Shown here: in pieces, positions 1 through 12,300 of the stretch | How positions within the stretch are numbered: position 1 is the stretch's first letter | Layout of the letters: each line of letters starts with the position of its first letter | Assembly: GCA_015680685.1 (NCBI GenBank) | Contig: MNCI01013775.1 | Location: 59,276-123,275, forward strand | DNA: 64,000 nt | Origin: Gnetum montanum | Taxonomy: Eukaryota > Streptophyta > Gnetopsida > Gnetales > Gnetaceae | Reading direction: 5' to 3' | Notes under the pieces: generated by a model | Databases searched by the model: none | Seen by the model: only the letters and a program-made list of their open reading frames with translations | What the model was told of the DNA's origin: nothing | Position numbers and translations under genes: made by a program

Positions 1-43
1 AAAAAAATAATTAAATTCTACTCATAGCCTGTGAAACCGCTCC

Positions 44-487
44 ACTAGCTTAGATATATATATATATCTCTATAAATTGGCCGAGATGATTTTTAGAAAA
101 AAATGATGTTAACAAAGCCCGACTATTGGACAAGGTAACAAGATAACTAAAAACGGAATCACTCAACCCTCCTCTATTTCTCTACCACTTACCCAATTTA
201 GTTTTACCCCCTTGGTCAAGTTTGTTCTTTCTTTGTTTGTTCATGGCATTTTTGAGCATTATTTATGCAAGAGATTTATTTCTCAAAAACCCCATGAACA
301 AACAAAGAAAAAGCAAACTTGACTGATAAGGTAAAACTAAATTGGGTAAGTGGTAGAGAAACAGATGAGGGGTGAGTGATTCCGTTTTTAGTTATCTTGT
401 TACCTCGTCCAATAGTTGGGCTTCGTTAACATCATTTTTTTTTTCAAAATCATCTCAGCTAATTTATATATATATATCTAAGCTAGT
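44..487. mobile_element. Fold-back (MITE-like) inverted repeat
   Basis: Two arms of about 210 bases (44-256 and 282-487) are near-perfect reverse complements around a loop of about 25 bases. The outer ends read ACTAGCTTAGATATATATAT and its complement. Sampled stretches differ at only a few positions: for example the block around GACTATTGGACAAGGTAAC and its partner differ at 2 of 23 sites. No protein is encoded. This structure fits a non-autonomous fold-back DNA transposon or MITE. I could not identify a target duplication. It lies about 2 kb beyond the RDR1 stop codon. Confidence 0.8.
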
Positions 488-2547
488 TTAGAACTATAAT
501 AGGAAATGATAATCTTGAAGAAATTGATTCTGTTGATGAAACCCTTGAGATCCACAAAATTTCAAACACTTAACTTGTGAAAGAAAACCTTTGTAGAAGG
601 AACCCAATTTTGGTGGAAAGTGATGAATAAAAATGTCATATGAGGTAAATTAATGAAGACCAAATATTAGAACCATGCAAAAGAATTTTAGAAGTACCAC
701 ATATTCAAGATGCCTCAAGTGTGGGAGAGAGGGAGTGTTGGACCTCGAAAATAAAATGTATTGAAAAGAAAAAAGTCAAAGTACCATCATAGAGAAGCAT
801 CAAAGAGAAGTGAAGCTATAGGAAAACATAAAAGGAATAGCCCAACATTTTTGGGAATGTATTTTAAAGATTTCATCCTTACAACCATTGGGGGGTAAGA
901 AAAGGATTACACCTTTATCTACTTTTAAAAGCACCCTCAAGTTTTTGCTTCCTACTAAAAGCTTCCTTTTAACCATTACATTACATGACTATAAACTAAA
1001 GACTATAAACTAAAGACTTTAGCCACTTATTACTCAATTGTCACATTATATGGTTACGTGTAAGGTATATGATAAAATGTATTTTATAACTCTTTAAAGT
1101 AATAATGATATGAATTGTAATGAATGTATAACTCTTTATTTGGAAACTCATTATGGATTTGATTCAAAGTGCTAAATTATTTTTTAAAAATCGATTTAAA
1201 TTCTACAAAAGTTTTGTGACAGTTATGTCACAAGGATACATATAGTTATCTAGTTCTAGTTTTCATCCCTTTTCATCCCTTCCCCCTCACCAAAACAATG
1301 AATGTATAATGAATAATGAATCTAATCAAAATGTGTTATTCTATCAAAAACTAACTAGTAATCATGAAAGTAAACATTATTAACTAATTAATATTATGAA
1401 ATTATCCAATAATGTAAATATGAAAATATGGAAGTTAAAAATGTTGCAATGTATAGGCAAACACTTGTGATCTTATTGTTACACATGATTACATCTAGAC
1501 ATCATTGTCATTATCCTAGCCTTGTCCAAGCAAACTATAAAATTAATGATTAACAAAATTACTAGAAGATGGACAAAATACATGAAATGTAACTTGAGGG
1601 AACACACAAACAATGATAAAATAGAAATGATAATTTATGGCCAAATCATCCTTGATCGCAAACATTTTCTATTACCTAGGATATAAGAACTACAATTAAA
1701 CCAAAATTTTCAAAATGGAGATAAGCCAAAATTTTCAAAATGGAGATAAGCCAATGGTAGTTTATATTATAAAGGAATCCTAATAAAGAAAATTTTGTAT
1801 AGCAACAATCAAGCATACTATTTTATATTTGAATAGTACTGTCAAAATACAACATGAAGAACAAATCAACACAGCAAAATTGCAAATGCTTAAATGAATA
1901 TTGAATGTCTTAAGACAAAATGCACAATATAAATATTAGAATTACTCTCATTAAATATAGGTGCAAAAATAATATCCTAGAGAGTTTGGAAGTGTTCTGA
2001 AAAGATCAAATAATCAACCTCCAAACACAAGCTGCTACATCTCAGTTCTAAGCAACCATCTAAGAGTTCTAAGCAACCATCTAAGAGGAAAACCCAAGAA
2101 GACATGAACAGCAACAATCAGTATACAGGACAAAATTGCGGATGAGTCAAACTTCAATTCTTCATAGAGGCCAATAGTGAAGATAACCTCATGTAATTAC
2201 CCTCGTATTGCTAAGAAAAGGCTAAAACAAGAATGGGATGATGACAATATAGCGCAGTTCAAACCAAACTTTAATAAATTAGTAATATGGACATGCACAA
2301 ATAATAGTACAACAATATACAAAAGATACTAAGCCCTGTTTAACCGTTTGAACAAGCTTAAGCGGCAAAACCCAGCAGCACACTAGTATGGGGAACACAC
2401 TGATCGGTGGTTGCTGGGACAACCCAGAGATCCAATACATAAGGAAAAGAAAACTGATAGAATGTTATACATCAAGCAACACCCACTTTTACTATATACA
2501 ATAACAAGCTAATTTATACATTACAGCTCTTAATTGGTTTACTACAT
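488..2547. other. AT-rich 3' flank of RDR1, with two tandem duplications
   Basis: No gene is seen. A 25-bp unit is repeated exactly at 1701-1725 and 1726-1750, and a 21-bp unit at 2044-2064 and 2065-2085. Near 725-740 the stretch GTGGGAGAGAGGGAG followed by TGTTGGACC resembles a polypurine tract next to an LTR start, as in copia elements, but I cannot find the matching LTR end. Confidence 0.5.
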
Positions 2548-3360
2548 TCACTTGGCCCTTTTCAGCGTCTTTCCAGGGATTCTGGGAGCATTCTTGCGCT
2601 GTTTTATCCTGAGTAAAATGTGGTGCATTATCCATGGAAAACTTATGAAGTGAGAATCGTCGTGTTTACCTTCGTAATCACCATGACCAAAATAATGCGG
2701 ATGGTATGTTACATGATACCAGGCGGATGCTAGTTCCTCTTCATTTGCTCCATATTCTTCCTTCTCCGCTTCAAACCATGATCTGGCTTCTTGTTGAAGT
2801 GCTCTCATCTCAACCATTATCAATTCTTTCAGATCGCCAAATCTGTAACCCCAGAATTTTGAGACAGTGAAGATGTTTCCACTTACTATTTCTGCTTCAT
2901 GCCTGATGCCGTAACGATACATCAACTTAGCCAAAGAAGCATCATACCAGTTTTTGCATCGCAGAGCATCCTCAAGATAATACTCAAAACCATCAACCTC
3001 CAAATCTCTATCATAACTTGTCCTTGCAACCGCCTCTGTAAACATTGATATTTTTAATGAATCCATTGCGTGGTCTTTAACAGCCCTGTAGAGTTTGCCA
3101 ATTACCCGCTCAGATAAATAGGTTGGTTTGTCTTCCTTTTCCATGTAATCAGGATACTCTTTGGGGACCAAATTTGCAGGCATTTCGGCAGGCACTCCAG
3201 TTTTAGGAAAGTCTACAGCTATCGAAAACAGCCTGGCTAATTGCAGGCAGGTGGCGCTTCGGGCCATCTCGGGCTCCGAATCTGCAAATACAGTATGCCT
3301 GGCAGATATGATGCCCAAAGCATCATTTAGCATGTAATTTACAAAGAACTCTTGAATTTC
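2548..3360 (-). CDS. RDR1: RDR1 exon 4 (C-terminal region and stop)
   Basis: The acceptor is TTGTCCAG|GAAATT (AG at 3362-3361), preceded by a T-rich tract. The exon encodes EIQEFFVNYMLNDALG onward, residues 856 to the end. Typical RDR1 blocks are FSIAVDFPKTGVPAEMP, PDYMEKEDKPTY, VIGKLYRAVK, DGFEYYLEDA, SAWYHVTYHP and a late ISFPW. The stop is TGA on the minus strand at 2550-2548. I see no canonical AATAAA within the first 250 bases downstream, so the 3' end of the transcript is not placed. Confidence 0.92.
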   Translation of the reverse strand, partial: EIQEFFVNYMLNDALGIISARHTVFADSEPEMARSATCLQLARLFSIAVDFPKTGVPAEMPANLVPKEYPDYMEKEDKPTYLSERVIGKLYRAVKDHAMDSLKISMFTEAVARTSYDRDLEVDGFEYYLEDALRCKNWYDASLAKLMYRYGIRHEAEIVSGNIFTVSKFWGYRFGDLKELIMVEMRALQQEARSWFEAEKEEYGANEEELASAWYHVTYHPHYFGHGDYEGKHDDSHFISFPWIMHHILLRIKQRKNAPRIPGKTLKRAK

Positions 3361-6300
3361 CTGGACAACAAACAAGAAAAATCTTTAACTTGCATTATAC
3401 GTCAAAGAGACTATGAATTGCAAGGGCAGTAACACACAACCTTGGCACAGTAATAATACCTTGAAAATTCACATTCAGAGCTTTAACTATAAAGATAGTG
3501 AAAAACTAAAATAGCCCTTCAAATTACTAAGTTCAAAATATACTACATAAGCAACTCCCGGCTTTCCGATCACACCTTTTTTTTAATATGCAGCTATTTG
3601 AATATCTATGAGAGTACTAACTTGCCGAACAACAATGAGATTCCGTAACCTTTGAGTTGAAATTGGAACATAGAATAATCAACAATATGAAGACAAAATA
3701 TGTAAAAGATAAACACAGTTAATTTTAAGGAATTACCTAGGAGAAGTACTTAAGTTTGAACACATCGGATTTCTTGATACAGATGTATTTTGTACCAGCT
3801 AATTTTGTCTTCCGGTCTATGTAGATTTGAAATACAATGAAATTATTCTTGGAATCTCAAAAGCCAACTAAGATGATAGCATCAAATTAATATTTAAAAA
3901 TAAAATACCCATCTAACCATTTCAACATACTAACTCAATGATAACTTTAAAAATCAAAATTATAATAATGTTCCGACCACATTATTTGAAAACAATTTGA
4001 GCTATTATTACACATCTAAATTGTTACTGTGTCTGTCAAAGGAAAAGTTAGGATGTAGAGTTTGGCATATGGGTTGGAGGGCTTGGCCTGTTGGACATCA
4101 CAAATACTACCATAACAAAGTTTCTGAATCTAACTTGGTTAAAAACAAAAGGATTTGAGGGTAACATTCAACCAGACTGCAATCAAAGCAGAAATTTATC
4201 GCATTTTGTTGGTGGGAGAAGCAGTGGGACCTACATCTTAACTACTATTTCCATTAATTTAAATAATCTATGTGCATTATTCCTGTTATTGCAAGCGAAC
4301 TTGGGGTTGAGATTGATCTTCAATGTTTGACCACAAATGACAACATGCTGATCAGTGTGTCATTCTAATTTTGTTTGCAGAGTCGTACCACAATTTTGAA
4401 TAAGTTTGAATTGATTTCTTATCTGCGAGACTAAACAAACTTGAAATTAAAATTTTAATTTTATTATATCCTTAGACCCTCTAGAGAGTAGCAAAAAATA
4501 TGCTATGTGTTTTAAAAATTCTATTAAAAAATTACAAGTATTCTAAGTCGTAGTCATTATCCTAGTCCTATCCCAATAAAACAGAGTCCGCTAAAAAGTA
4601 TTCCAAGTACCATGATATATTTTAGAAAATAAAAAGATGAAATATGTTGAGTTCTGAGCTACAAAATGATTCATCTGATGATAAACATACCTCAATTGTC
4701 ACACAGTGGTCTAAAAAAACTGGAGGAGGAGCAACGTAGTCCATAGGATCATCTTGTTTAGGAGGAATAAGAGACTTGTCCCAGCTAATAAAGTAAAGGT
4801 CTCCATCCAAATCACTTCCAGAACACTCACTCGGATGAGGCCTGTAATCTTGGTAGGAATCAGTGAATGCAGAAACATATTGCAATGTTAACAATACACG
4901 ATCAAATAATTGTTGGGCCGTAAGAAGCAACCAGAACATCACAGGAGAATAAATAATTATGAGTAAACTAAGCCATTATGATGAAAGATAATAGGAAAAA
5001 GGTAATATCCAAGCATAATGTCCAGAAAATGACCGAAGGAATATATTATAGGGCAAGAAAGCACAGTTTTCTGTTCAATGTATCAGACACAGCATTTTCA
5101 GATGTTGAAAGATAATATTAATTTGTGATTCCTAAGCATTGCCAAACTGGCTGAATTCACCATTATGCCCAGAAAATGAACAAAGGAATAATATGGTCAG
5201 AGAGCACAGTTTCTATTGGATCTATTAAACAGAGCAGTTTCAGAATTCCTTTTACAAAATTGTAATTTTTTTAAGTCATACCTCAGCCTTGCCCACTGGG
5301 ATCAAACCTATAACCTGGGTTCCATGCTAAGGCTCTTACCACTAACCTTAACACCTCATTGTTTTAATAGCCAAGAAGAAAACAAATTTTATGAAAATTT
5401 AAAAATGTTTCTACATGTGTAAATGATTCATGAATTACAGAGGAAATTTTTCCCTACCTTGTTATTTCAGATATAGAAGGCTTATATCCATCATCACAAG
5501 AAACTAAATAACATCAAAGGAATCTTACTAAAGTACGGACGTCCAGATTTTACGCACTCCCAATTTGATAGTTATGCTTCCCTATTCTTGGAGGGGACCC
5601 ATGCTACTCTGACTAATGCTTATAATTGCCACCAGAACCTTTGTCACGGCTCCTAGGCTTCAAATAAATTTCAATAAAAGTCAAGGATCATCACCCAGAG
5701 GGTCAATAGATGAACAAAAGCCTAATCTCCTTTTGAGTGGCTATGCCCAAGCTTGAACTCAGGTCCTACAACTTGAGAAATGAACACCTCATCATCTTTC
5801 CAAATGATGGCCCTTATCAATTTTGCTAAAAATAACGTTCATAATTTTAATAATGCCTGGAATGTTATTCAGGTAAGGCCACTGTATCTACTTTCTTGTT
5901 GTAAAGCCTCTGAATCTATCTATTATTTCATGATTGAAGCGTAACATTTTTTCCCATAGTCCAATAAAAGGGCCCATACTTTTCATAGCATTAGATAGGA
6001 GACTCTCTACCAGTCTATCAAGGTAAGGGGATGGGACATTCATCCTCTCTGTCAGATCAGTTTGACACTACTTGATAAGCTTGTTTGGCAACCGTATACA
6101 AGTGATGAACCATAAGTTCAAACTATGAAAGCAAACTATCTATATGGGAATGTTTTGTTTCATGAGCCCCCTTAGCTATGGATGCTAGTCGTACCTAGAG
6201 GAGGTTTTAGGCACTAAAATTTTGGTTCAGAGAGAATTCGTATGACAAGAGACCAAATTATGTGGGAACTCCCATTCTTATTAGCTGAATAAGGCTTACT

Positions 6301-9300
6301 GTACCATCCACAATGAACTTCATGATCCCCTCTTAGAATCTCAGTGAAGGTGAACCACCATTCCACATCACAGGATTTTCTTTTCCAAATATCTTCAAGG
6401 AAAATTACCTAGCACAATACATCGCATGTAAGCACATCATTGCAGATATTTTTATACAGACTTTCTCACGGCAATGTTTTCATTACAAACACACCATCAC
6501 AGATTAACCATTAACAATTGGAATGTATGGGCAGAAAATCCTTGTACCTTTCACAATACTACAAATAAAACTAATTCTACAGTGGCAATAAGCTAATTGC
6601 AAATTTATTTTTCACAATCATGAATTTAAACAAACTGAATCAAACACAAATATTGTTTTTGGTTATGGTGTAACACTTTTTTGAAAAAGTTATGAATAAA
6701 TAGGAATTTTCCGGTCAAAAAGCTCCCCGTATTTTTGATGAAGTTGGGGCAATGCATTTTTTGAAACATTTGCTAAAAAATCACATGAAAGTTCAAATTT
6801 ACTGGCCAAAAATTTGACCTTTTTCTCAAAACCCTTTCCGGAAAAAGCAATTTTTTGAACTACAAACTCTTACCAACAAACCCAACCTCGTTACATAGTA
6901 AGTAAAAATATCAATCAGATAAAAAGATAAAACATTACCTTTTACCTCGCTGAGGAAACACTACACAATCTACTAGGTGATGTAGGGATGGATCATCTAC
7001 AGCCTCCAAGATTCGCACATCCCCAGGATGCAAGCATGGATTCTTTGCCACTATGACTGTTCCCTTTATAATTTTGGATTTATTCCCAATAGAAAGTCGG
7101 CTGAGTTTGAATGGTATGTTATCGTCAAAAGATGGTATTGCCGGCTCTGAGACTTGAAGAAACACCTGTCCGTAACTTAAAATACCAGTTTCGTCTAGAC
7201 ACCCCATCAAACATCGTCCATTTTCAACAAATATTCGAGTTTTTTCCTTTAATTCTAATAGTTTAGTTGCTCTAAAGGCACGTAGTACCATTGAAAGATA
7301 TGGTTCCGATTTTGGTGAATACCCATATTTCAGCATCTTAATAAGGACATCATGATTCTCACCTCCACTCATGAGGTGCAACACTTCAACTGCCGTCTTC
7401 CCGCTCTCCAAAAGGTTGTCCAACCTCTGGACCACTTCCTCCTGCAAGTGCTGAAAAACTGTATCTCCAACTCCCAAGGTGGAAAGCAAGGATATGATTT
7501 GTCTATTAAGAAAGCAAGCCCTGAATTTTGTCCATGCAAGGACATCAAGATAAGTATTTTTTGAATCAAACTTGTTCATACTTGGCCTTAAACAGAGTTT
7601 GTATGAACATCTGGGATCCACTGCAACCACACCTTTATAACCTCCATACCTAATCTGAAAAGCTGATGGTACATAACCACAGCCACACTTAGAAGCAACT
7701 CTTTTAGCTAATTCAACAGATATTTTTCCAATGCCATCTGAAAATACATATTTATTTTCTCCTTGATAAATGAAGATATCATCAATATGCCTTACTTCCT
7801 GCTCATGAACATGAAGAGTCTCTTTAGATGAGCTGAAGGATTGACCCATTCGTGCTGCACACTTCGCAACGTTTCTTATTGACATAAAGTCACCCATCCA
7901 ATTTCTAATTTTTTCAGCAGTGATTCTGTCATTGGACGCAAACATCCAAACTGACCCTTCCCGTACCTGGCTGGAAGAAAAAGCAAGAAATTCAAATTTT
8001 TTGCTGCCAATTACAATACCTTCCTTCAAAACAAAGAGAATCCGTTTATATAACTTAGTGTGCCTTCTGTTTCCATTCAACGTCTTTGGACATAAATCCG
8101 TGGCATAGAGTTTATCTCCGTCTTCATCCACAAATGATAGACGAAGAAAATCGTCCATGTATTCTGAAAATTGCCGTGTCACCCGATTGGAAACATTAAT
8201 CTCGGGACCAAAACAATAAACCTTCGTAGGAGTTATCTGAACTCGATGAACCTTCATCAAGCCATTATCAGCAAGCGAATCATCTGTCTTCTGTCTCCCT
8301 CTTCTGGAATGTTTCTTCAGCTTATTGATAAGATATTTTTCTGGATTATAGCAAACTTTACTGAAATTTAACATATCATATAAAACTGACAGTATCTTAT
8401 CAGTATTGTTAACCTTTGTTGGCTCCAAGAGTCTGAAGAACTCGCTTCCAAGTGTTGGCCAGCTAAGTATCCCAGTCTGGACCAAAGCGTTTACTCGGAA
8501 GATAATTTTATAAGGGATATTTATATCAACAGGAGGATGTACTACTGGAACCAATCTTGCATCATTAGATAATACAAAATCTGATTTCAGAGAGAAATCG
8601 TCTCTGCTATCTTTGTAGTTAGAAAATATGTTCTCAATTTCAGCAAATCTGGCAGCTCCCAAAATATCCAAACATATAGAAGACGATTCGCCAATGCTAA
8701 AATTTGGAGTAAAATCTGTTGTCCGCACCCACGGTGTATCAATTCCAAATTTATAATATTCAAGATGCTGGTTGCTGTCAGAAGATAAATCTTGTTCCTC
8801 GGAATGATAAATTTTCGGTGCACACCGCAGCTGTCATGTCAATAGATAAAAACTTAGCATCCAAAAGAGTTAAAACCTCCAAAAGTTACAAGAATCCCAA
8901 AACTAACGTTTCATCTGAGGATACTGCTTAATAATTAACATTTAGAACAGTTATACTGCTCTTAGATTTTTAGACATTAACTGTACGATCCATCCAAAGC
9001 AGTCATGCGATATAAGTTCAAACAAGATTCAACCATTGCACCAACATCCTGCCAACTTAGTTCAGTGGCATTCGATTGGAACCTGTATGTGCCGAACAAG
9101 TGAAATTGCTCAGAAAAGCTAGCAACATACAATCTGCAATAGTCTGCAAGCACTTTCAACTTCTCTGGATATGACACTTGCTTTATATACAAATTCGGTC
9201 ACTTGTAGTTTAAGACAATTAATGCACCTCCAAATGACCCATGTCATTATACGTAGTTCGGTTAGACCTGTACAACATCTAAGAAACAGCTAACTGAGTA

Positions 9301-12300
9301 AGCATATTTCTCAGTTACTAAATCACAGCATTGTTTGCATTTTATTAAATCCATATTTGAAGGTAAAATTACTGTATCCCTAAAATATTCTTATAAGGAA
9401 TTGCACCAGCTGCGGACCCCTATTCTAGTAATCAAGCTATGCAGATGCTCATGTCAAAATAACTTATTCTAAAATTACCTGTCTCCTAATTTCTGTTCTG
9501 ACTGTCCAGTACAAAAGGCTAGGAAAGGTAACTTTAAACGAAATTGCAGTAATTTAAAAGTCTGAGAAATTAGAACTAGTTCATTTGATCTAGATGGTCC
9601 TATGTTACATGCTTCACTTGACGGTGCTTATTATTTCATGGCATTTATAGATGATTTTTCTAGGAAGGTATGGTGGTACCCTTTGAAGGCAAAATGCAAA
9701 CATCCTCTATGATGTTAAGATTTTTATAGCTAGGGTTGAAAAAAATAATGTTTGCCGATAATGGGTGTGAGTACATATCTAATGGGTTTTAAAAAATTTT
9801 CATAGTAGCAGGTAGTATCCATCGTAAGTAAGAAAGTGTCATGAACGCCACAACAGAACGGGATTGCTGAAAGTCACAACAAAACTACTGTTAAAATCGT
9901 GCTTGTTAATAGAAAGGTTAACATTGCTTTAAGTTTGGTAACTATTTAGAGTTCACTATGAGGTAAGGTAATATCACTAGGACACGGTGTGTTTAGTGTG
10001 TTTGTGGTTCACAGTGAGTATGCTAAACTAAAGCCTATGTTTGTTATGAAAAGTTGCGTTTGTGTAAGAAAACGTGTTGGTTCTCAGATAGGCCAAACAT
10101 AGATGACTCAACACTGTATGTACGTGTGGTGAATAAAAGATGTGAGTTTCATGTCATCAAGCATGTGACAACTCATCATCTGTTGTGCCGATGTATTTCT
10201 TGCAATACAAAAACCATCACTCAGTGTTGTAAATATCTTGTGTGAATGTGCTGTTAATAATATTTATATTAACTAATGATAGAATATGTATTTATATTTT
10301 ATGATAAATCATCCTCGTCATCATCCAAATCTTGTCACAATAATATGGGGTCAACTACATGAATTCATCATCCAAATCTTGTCACAATAATATGGAGTCG
10401 GCTACATGAATTCTTTTTCGTCATTGCCTCCATGAAGAGCTAGATATTTGTTTCCTTACAATTTCTTCAAATAATGTTCAATTATTTTTTTTCCCACATT
10501 TTTTTCTTTCGGTCTTCACTTTGGCGACTTTCTTGGAATAGTAATGCAGCAACCTTTTCTTTATAGGTTTATCGTCTAATTTTCTTTGCAAATGTCTAAA
10601 CCATTTAAGCCACCATTCCTGTAAATTATCTGAAATAGAAGCCACTTCAAGTCTTCCTCTAATGTCTAACATCAATCTAAGCATGTGCATTTCTACCACA
10701 CTAATTTGGTGTTCATGCCTCTTTTGTGCTACCCAATATTCAGCACCATAGAAGATAGCAGATTGCCACCCTATAAAATTTCTCCTTCAATTTTTTGGTG
10801 TTCTTTTATCACATAGAACAACACTAGCCTATCTCCATTTTGACCATCCTACCTCAATCATATTCTTTGTATCTTTATCAATTTCATCATCTAATTGAAG
10901 GAGTGATCCTAGATAGTGGAACTATTTTTAATGAAGGACTTTTTGGCCTTGAATTGTTACTTCTATTTCACCATTGTTTATGTTGTTATTAAAATTACAT
11001 AAACATATATTTTGTTGTACTTTTTCTACTTTTTAAACCTTTTGATTTTTTTTCTCTCCATTTCTCCATTTTAGAAGCAATATTTTCTCAAGTTGTATCC
11101 ACCAACACAATATTATCTTTAAATAGCCTGAAATAAGGAATTTTATCTTGTATTTCCTTTGTTAATTTATCCATAATAATAACAAATAAGTATAAGCTAA
11201 GCACAGACCCTTGATGTGGACCAATTGTGACTAAGAAATCAGATGTTCCACAAGTTGTTCTTATTTTAGTTCTTTCATACATGTCTTGAAACACTTTAAT
11301 ATATTTACCAAGGATCCAAATATCTCTAGGCACTCTATCATACATTTTTTCTAAGTCAATAAAGATCACATGTGGATTTTTTTTCTATATTTCCTAAATT
11401 CCTTAATCAATTGTCATATCAAGAAAAGAACCTCTATAGTAGATCTCCCAAGCATAAATCCAAATTGATTCTTTTATATTATTGATTCAAGTCTGAGACC
11501 ATGCTATATGACTCTCTCCCAAAGCTTCAAGCATAAATCCAAATTGATTCTTTTATATTATTGATTCAAGTCTGAGACCATGCTATATGACTCTCTCCCA
11601 AAGCTTCATAGTATGGCTCATGAGATTGATCCTTTTATAGTCCGCACAATTTTGTACCTCTCCTTTATTTTTGTAGAAGGGAACAACAGTGTTTTTTCTC
11701 CAATTGTTGGGCATTTCTCCATCTTTCAAAATTTTGTTAAACAATTGTATCAACCAAGAAACTTATGTATCTCCAGTGCTTTCCAAGCTTCTATAGGAAT
11801 ATTATCTAGTCCAACAACTTTTCCATTTTTCATTTTTCATAATGTTGTCTTCACATCAAAAGAGGGAAAGTTCATTAACCAAACCAAAGTTTAGTTATTA
11901 CTGTTTACAAGAACTGTAAGTTCAACATTAGATTATTATTACCCTAAAACATCGTAATTTATATCCCTAAAACTTATCAACTATCAAGAAAAAAGTAAGA
12001 ACCATCCTTGCATAATCAGGATTGTCCAAGCCTTTCTGGGCTGAAATTGCCAGCACTGCTGTCTATTTGAAGAATAGGTCACCTCGTGGTGGTCCAAATA
12101 GAGAAATCCTAGAGTTTCACTGGAGTGGAAGTTCTGTTTTTCATTTACATCTTAGAAATATTGGATGAGTGGTTTATGCTCATTTACAGAATGCATCCAA
12201 GTTGGCCATGCATGCAATTAACTATGGTGGAGACGATCTTGATTACTTGTGGAATCCAATGCAGCAAAAGGTGACCAGATCACGTGATGTAATTTTTAAT

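Larger units (their letters stand above)
4842..6938 (-). other. RDR1 intron 2
   Basis: A 2097-bp intron between exons 2 and 3. It holds two short tRNA-derived repeats (about 5283-5368 and 5672-5832). The rest is AT-rich with no open frame I can support. The block 6700-6900 has repeated short motifs such as TTTTTGAAA and CCGGTCAAAAA/CCGGAAAAAG but no clear element. Confidence 0.85.
10297..11905 (-). mobile_element. RTE-like LINE, 5'-truncated and decayed
   Basis: On the minus strand, frames give GKVVGLDNIPIEAWKAL (near 11830-11770), FIDLEKMYDRVPRDIW (11369-11310), GPHQGSVLSLYLFVIIMDKL (near 11220-11160) and FRLFKDNIVLVDTT (around 11120-11088). These are reverse-transcriptase blocks of plant non-LTR elements of the RTE type. 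The catalytic ADD reads KDN here. A later frame (10699-10478) has the C-terminal RLEVASISDNLQEWWLKWFR block. The 3' end holds GTCGGCTACATGAATTC-like copies and a GATGATGACGAGGATGAT tail, which fit RTE ends. It is broken by stops and frameshifts. Confidence 0.75.

Noticed and set aside
4091-4330. 79-codon plus-strand frame in RDR1 intron 3
   Set aside because: No recognisable motif, AT-rich intron setting and no codon pattern to support it.
4622-4690. Extension of the exon 3 frame beyond VTIE
   Set aside because: A consensus donor GTATGT ends the similarity, and the family sequence continues in exon 4.
7352-8371. Plus-strand open frames antisense to RDR1 exon 2
   Set aside because: They are shadows of the conserved coding strand with no domain of their own.
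6935-8830. Viral origin of the RNA-dependent RNA polymerase
   Set aside because: The DLDGD core, RRM-like N-terminus, length and introns are those of the eukaryotic cellular RDR family, which is unrelated in sequence to viral RNA polymerases.
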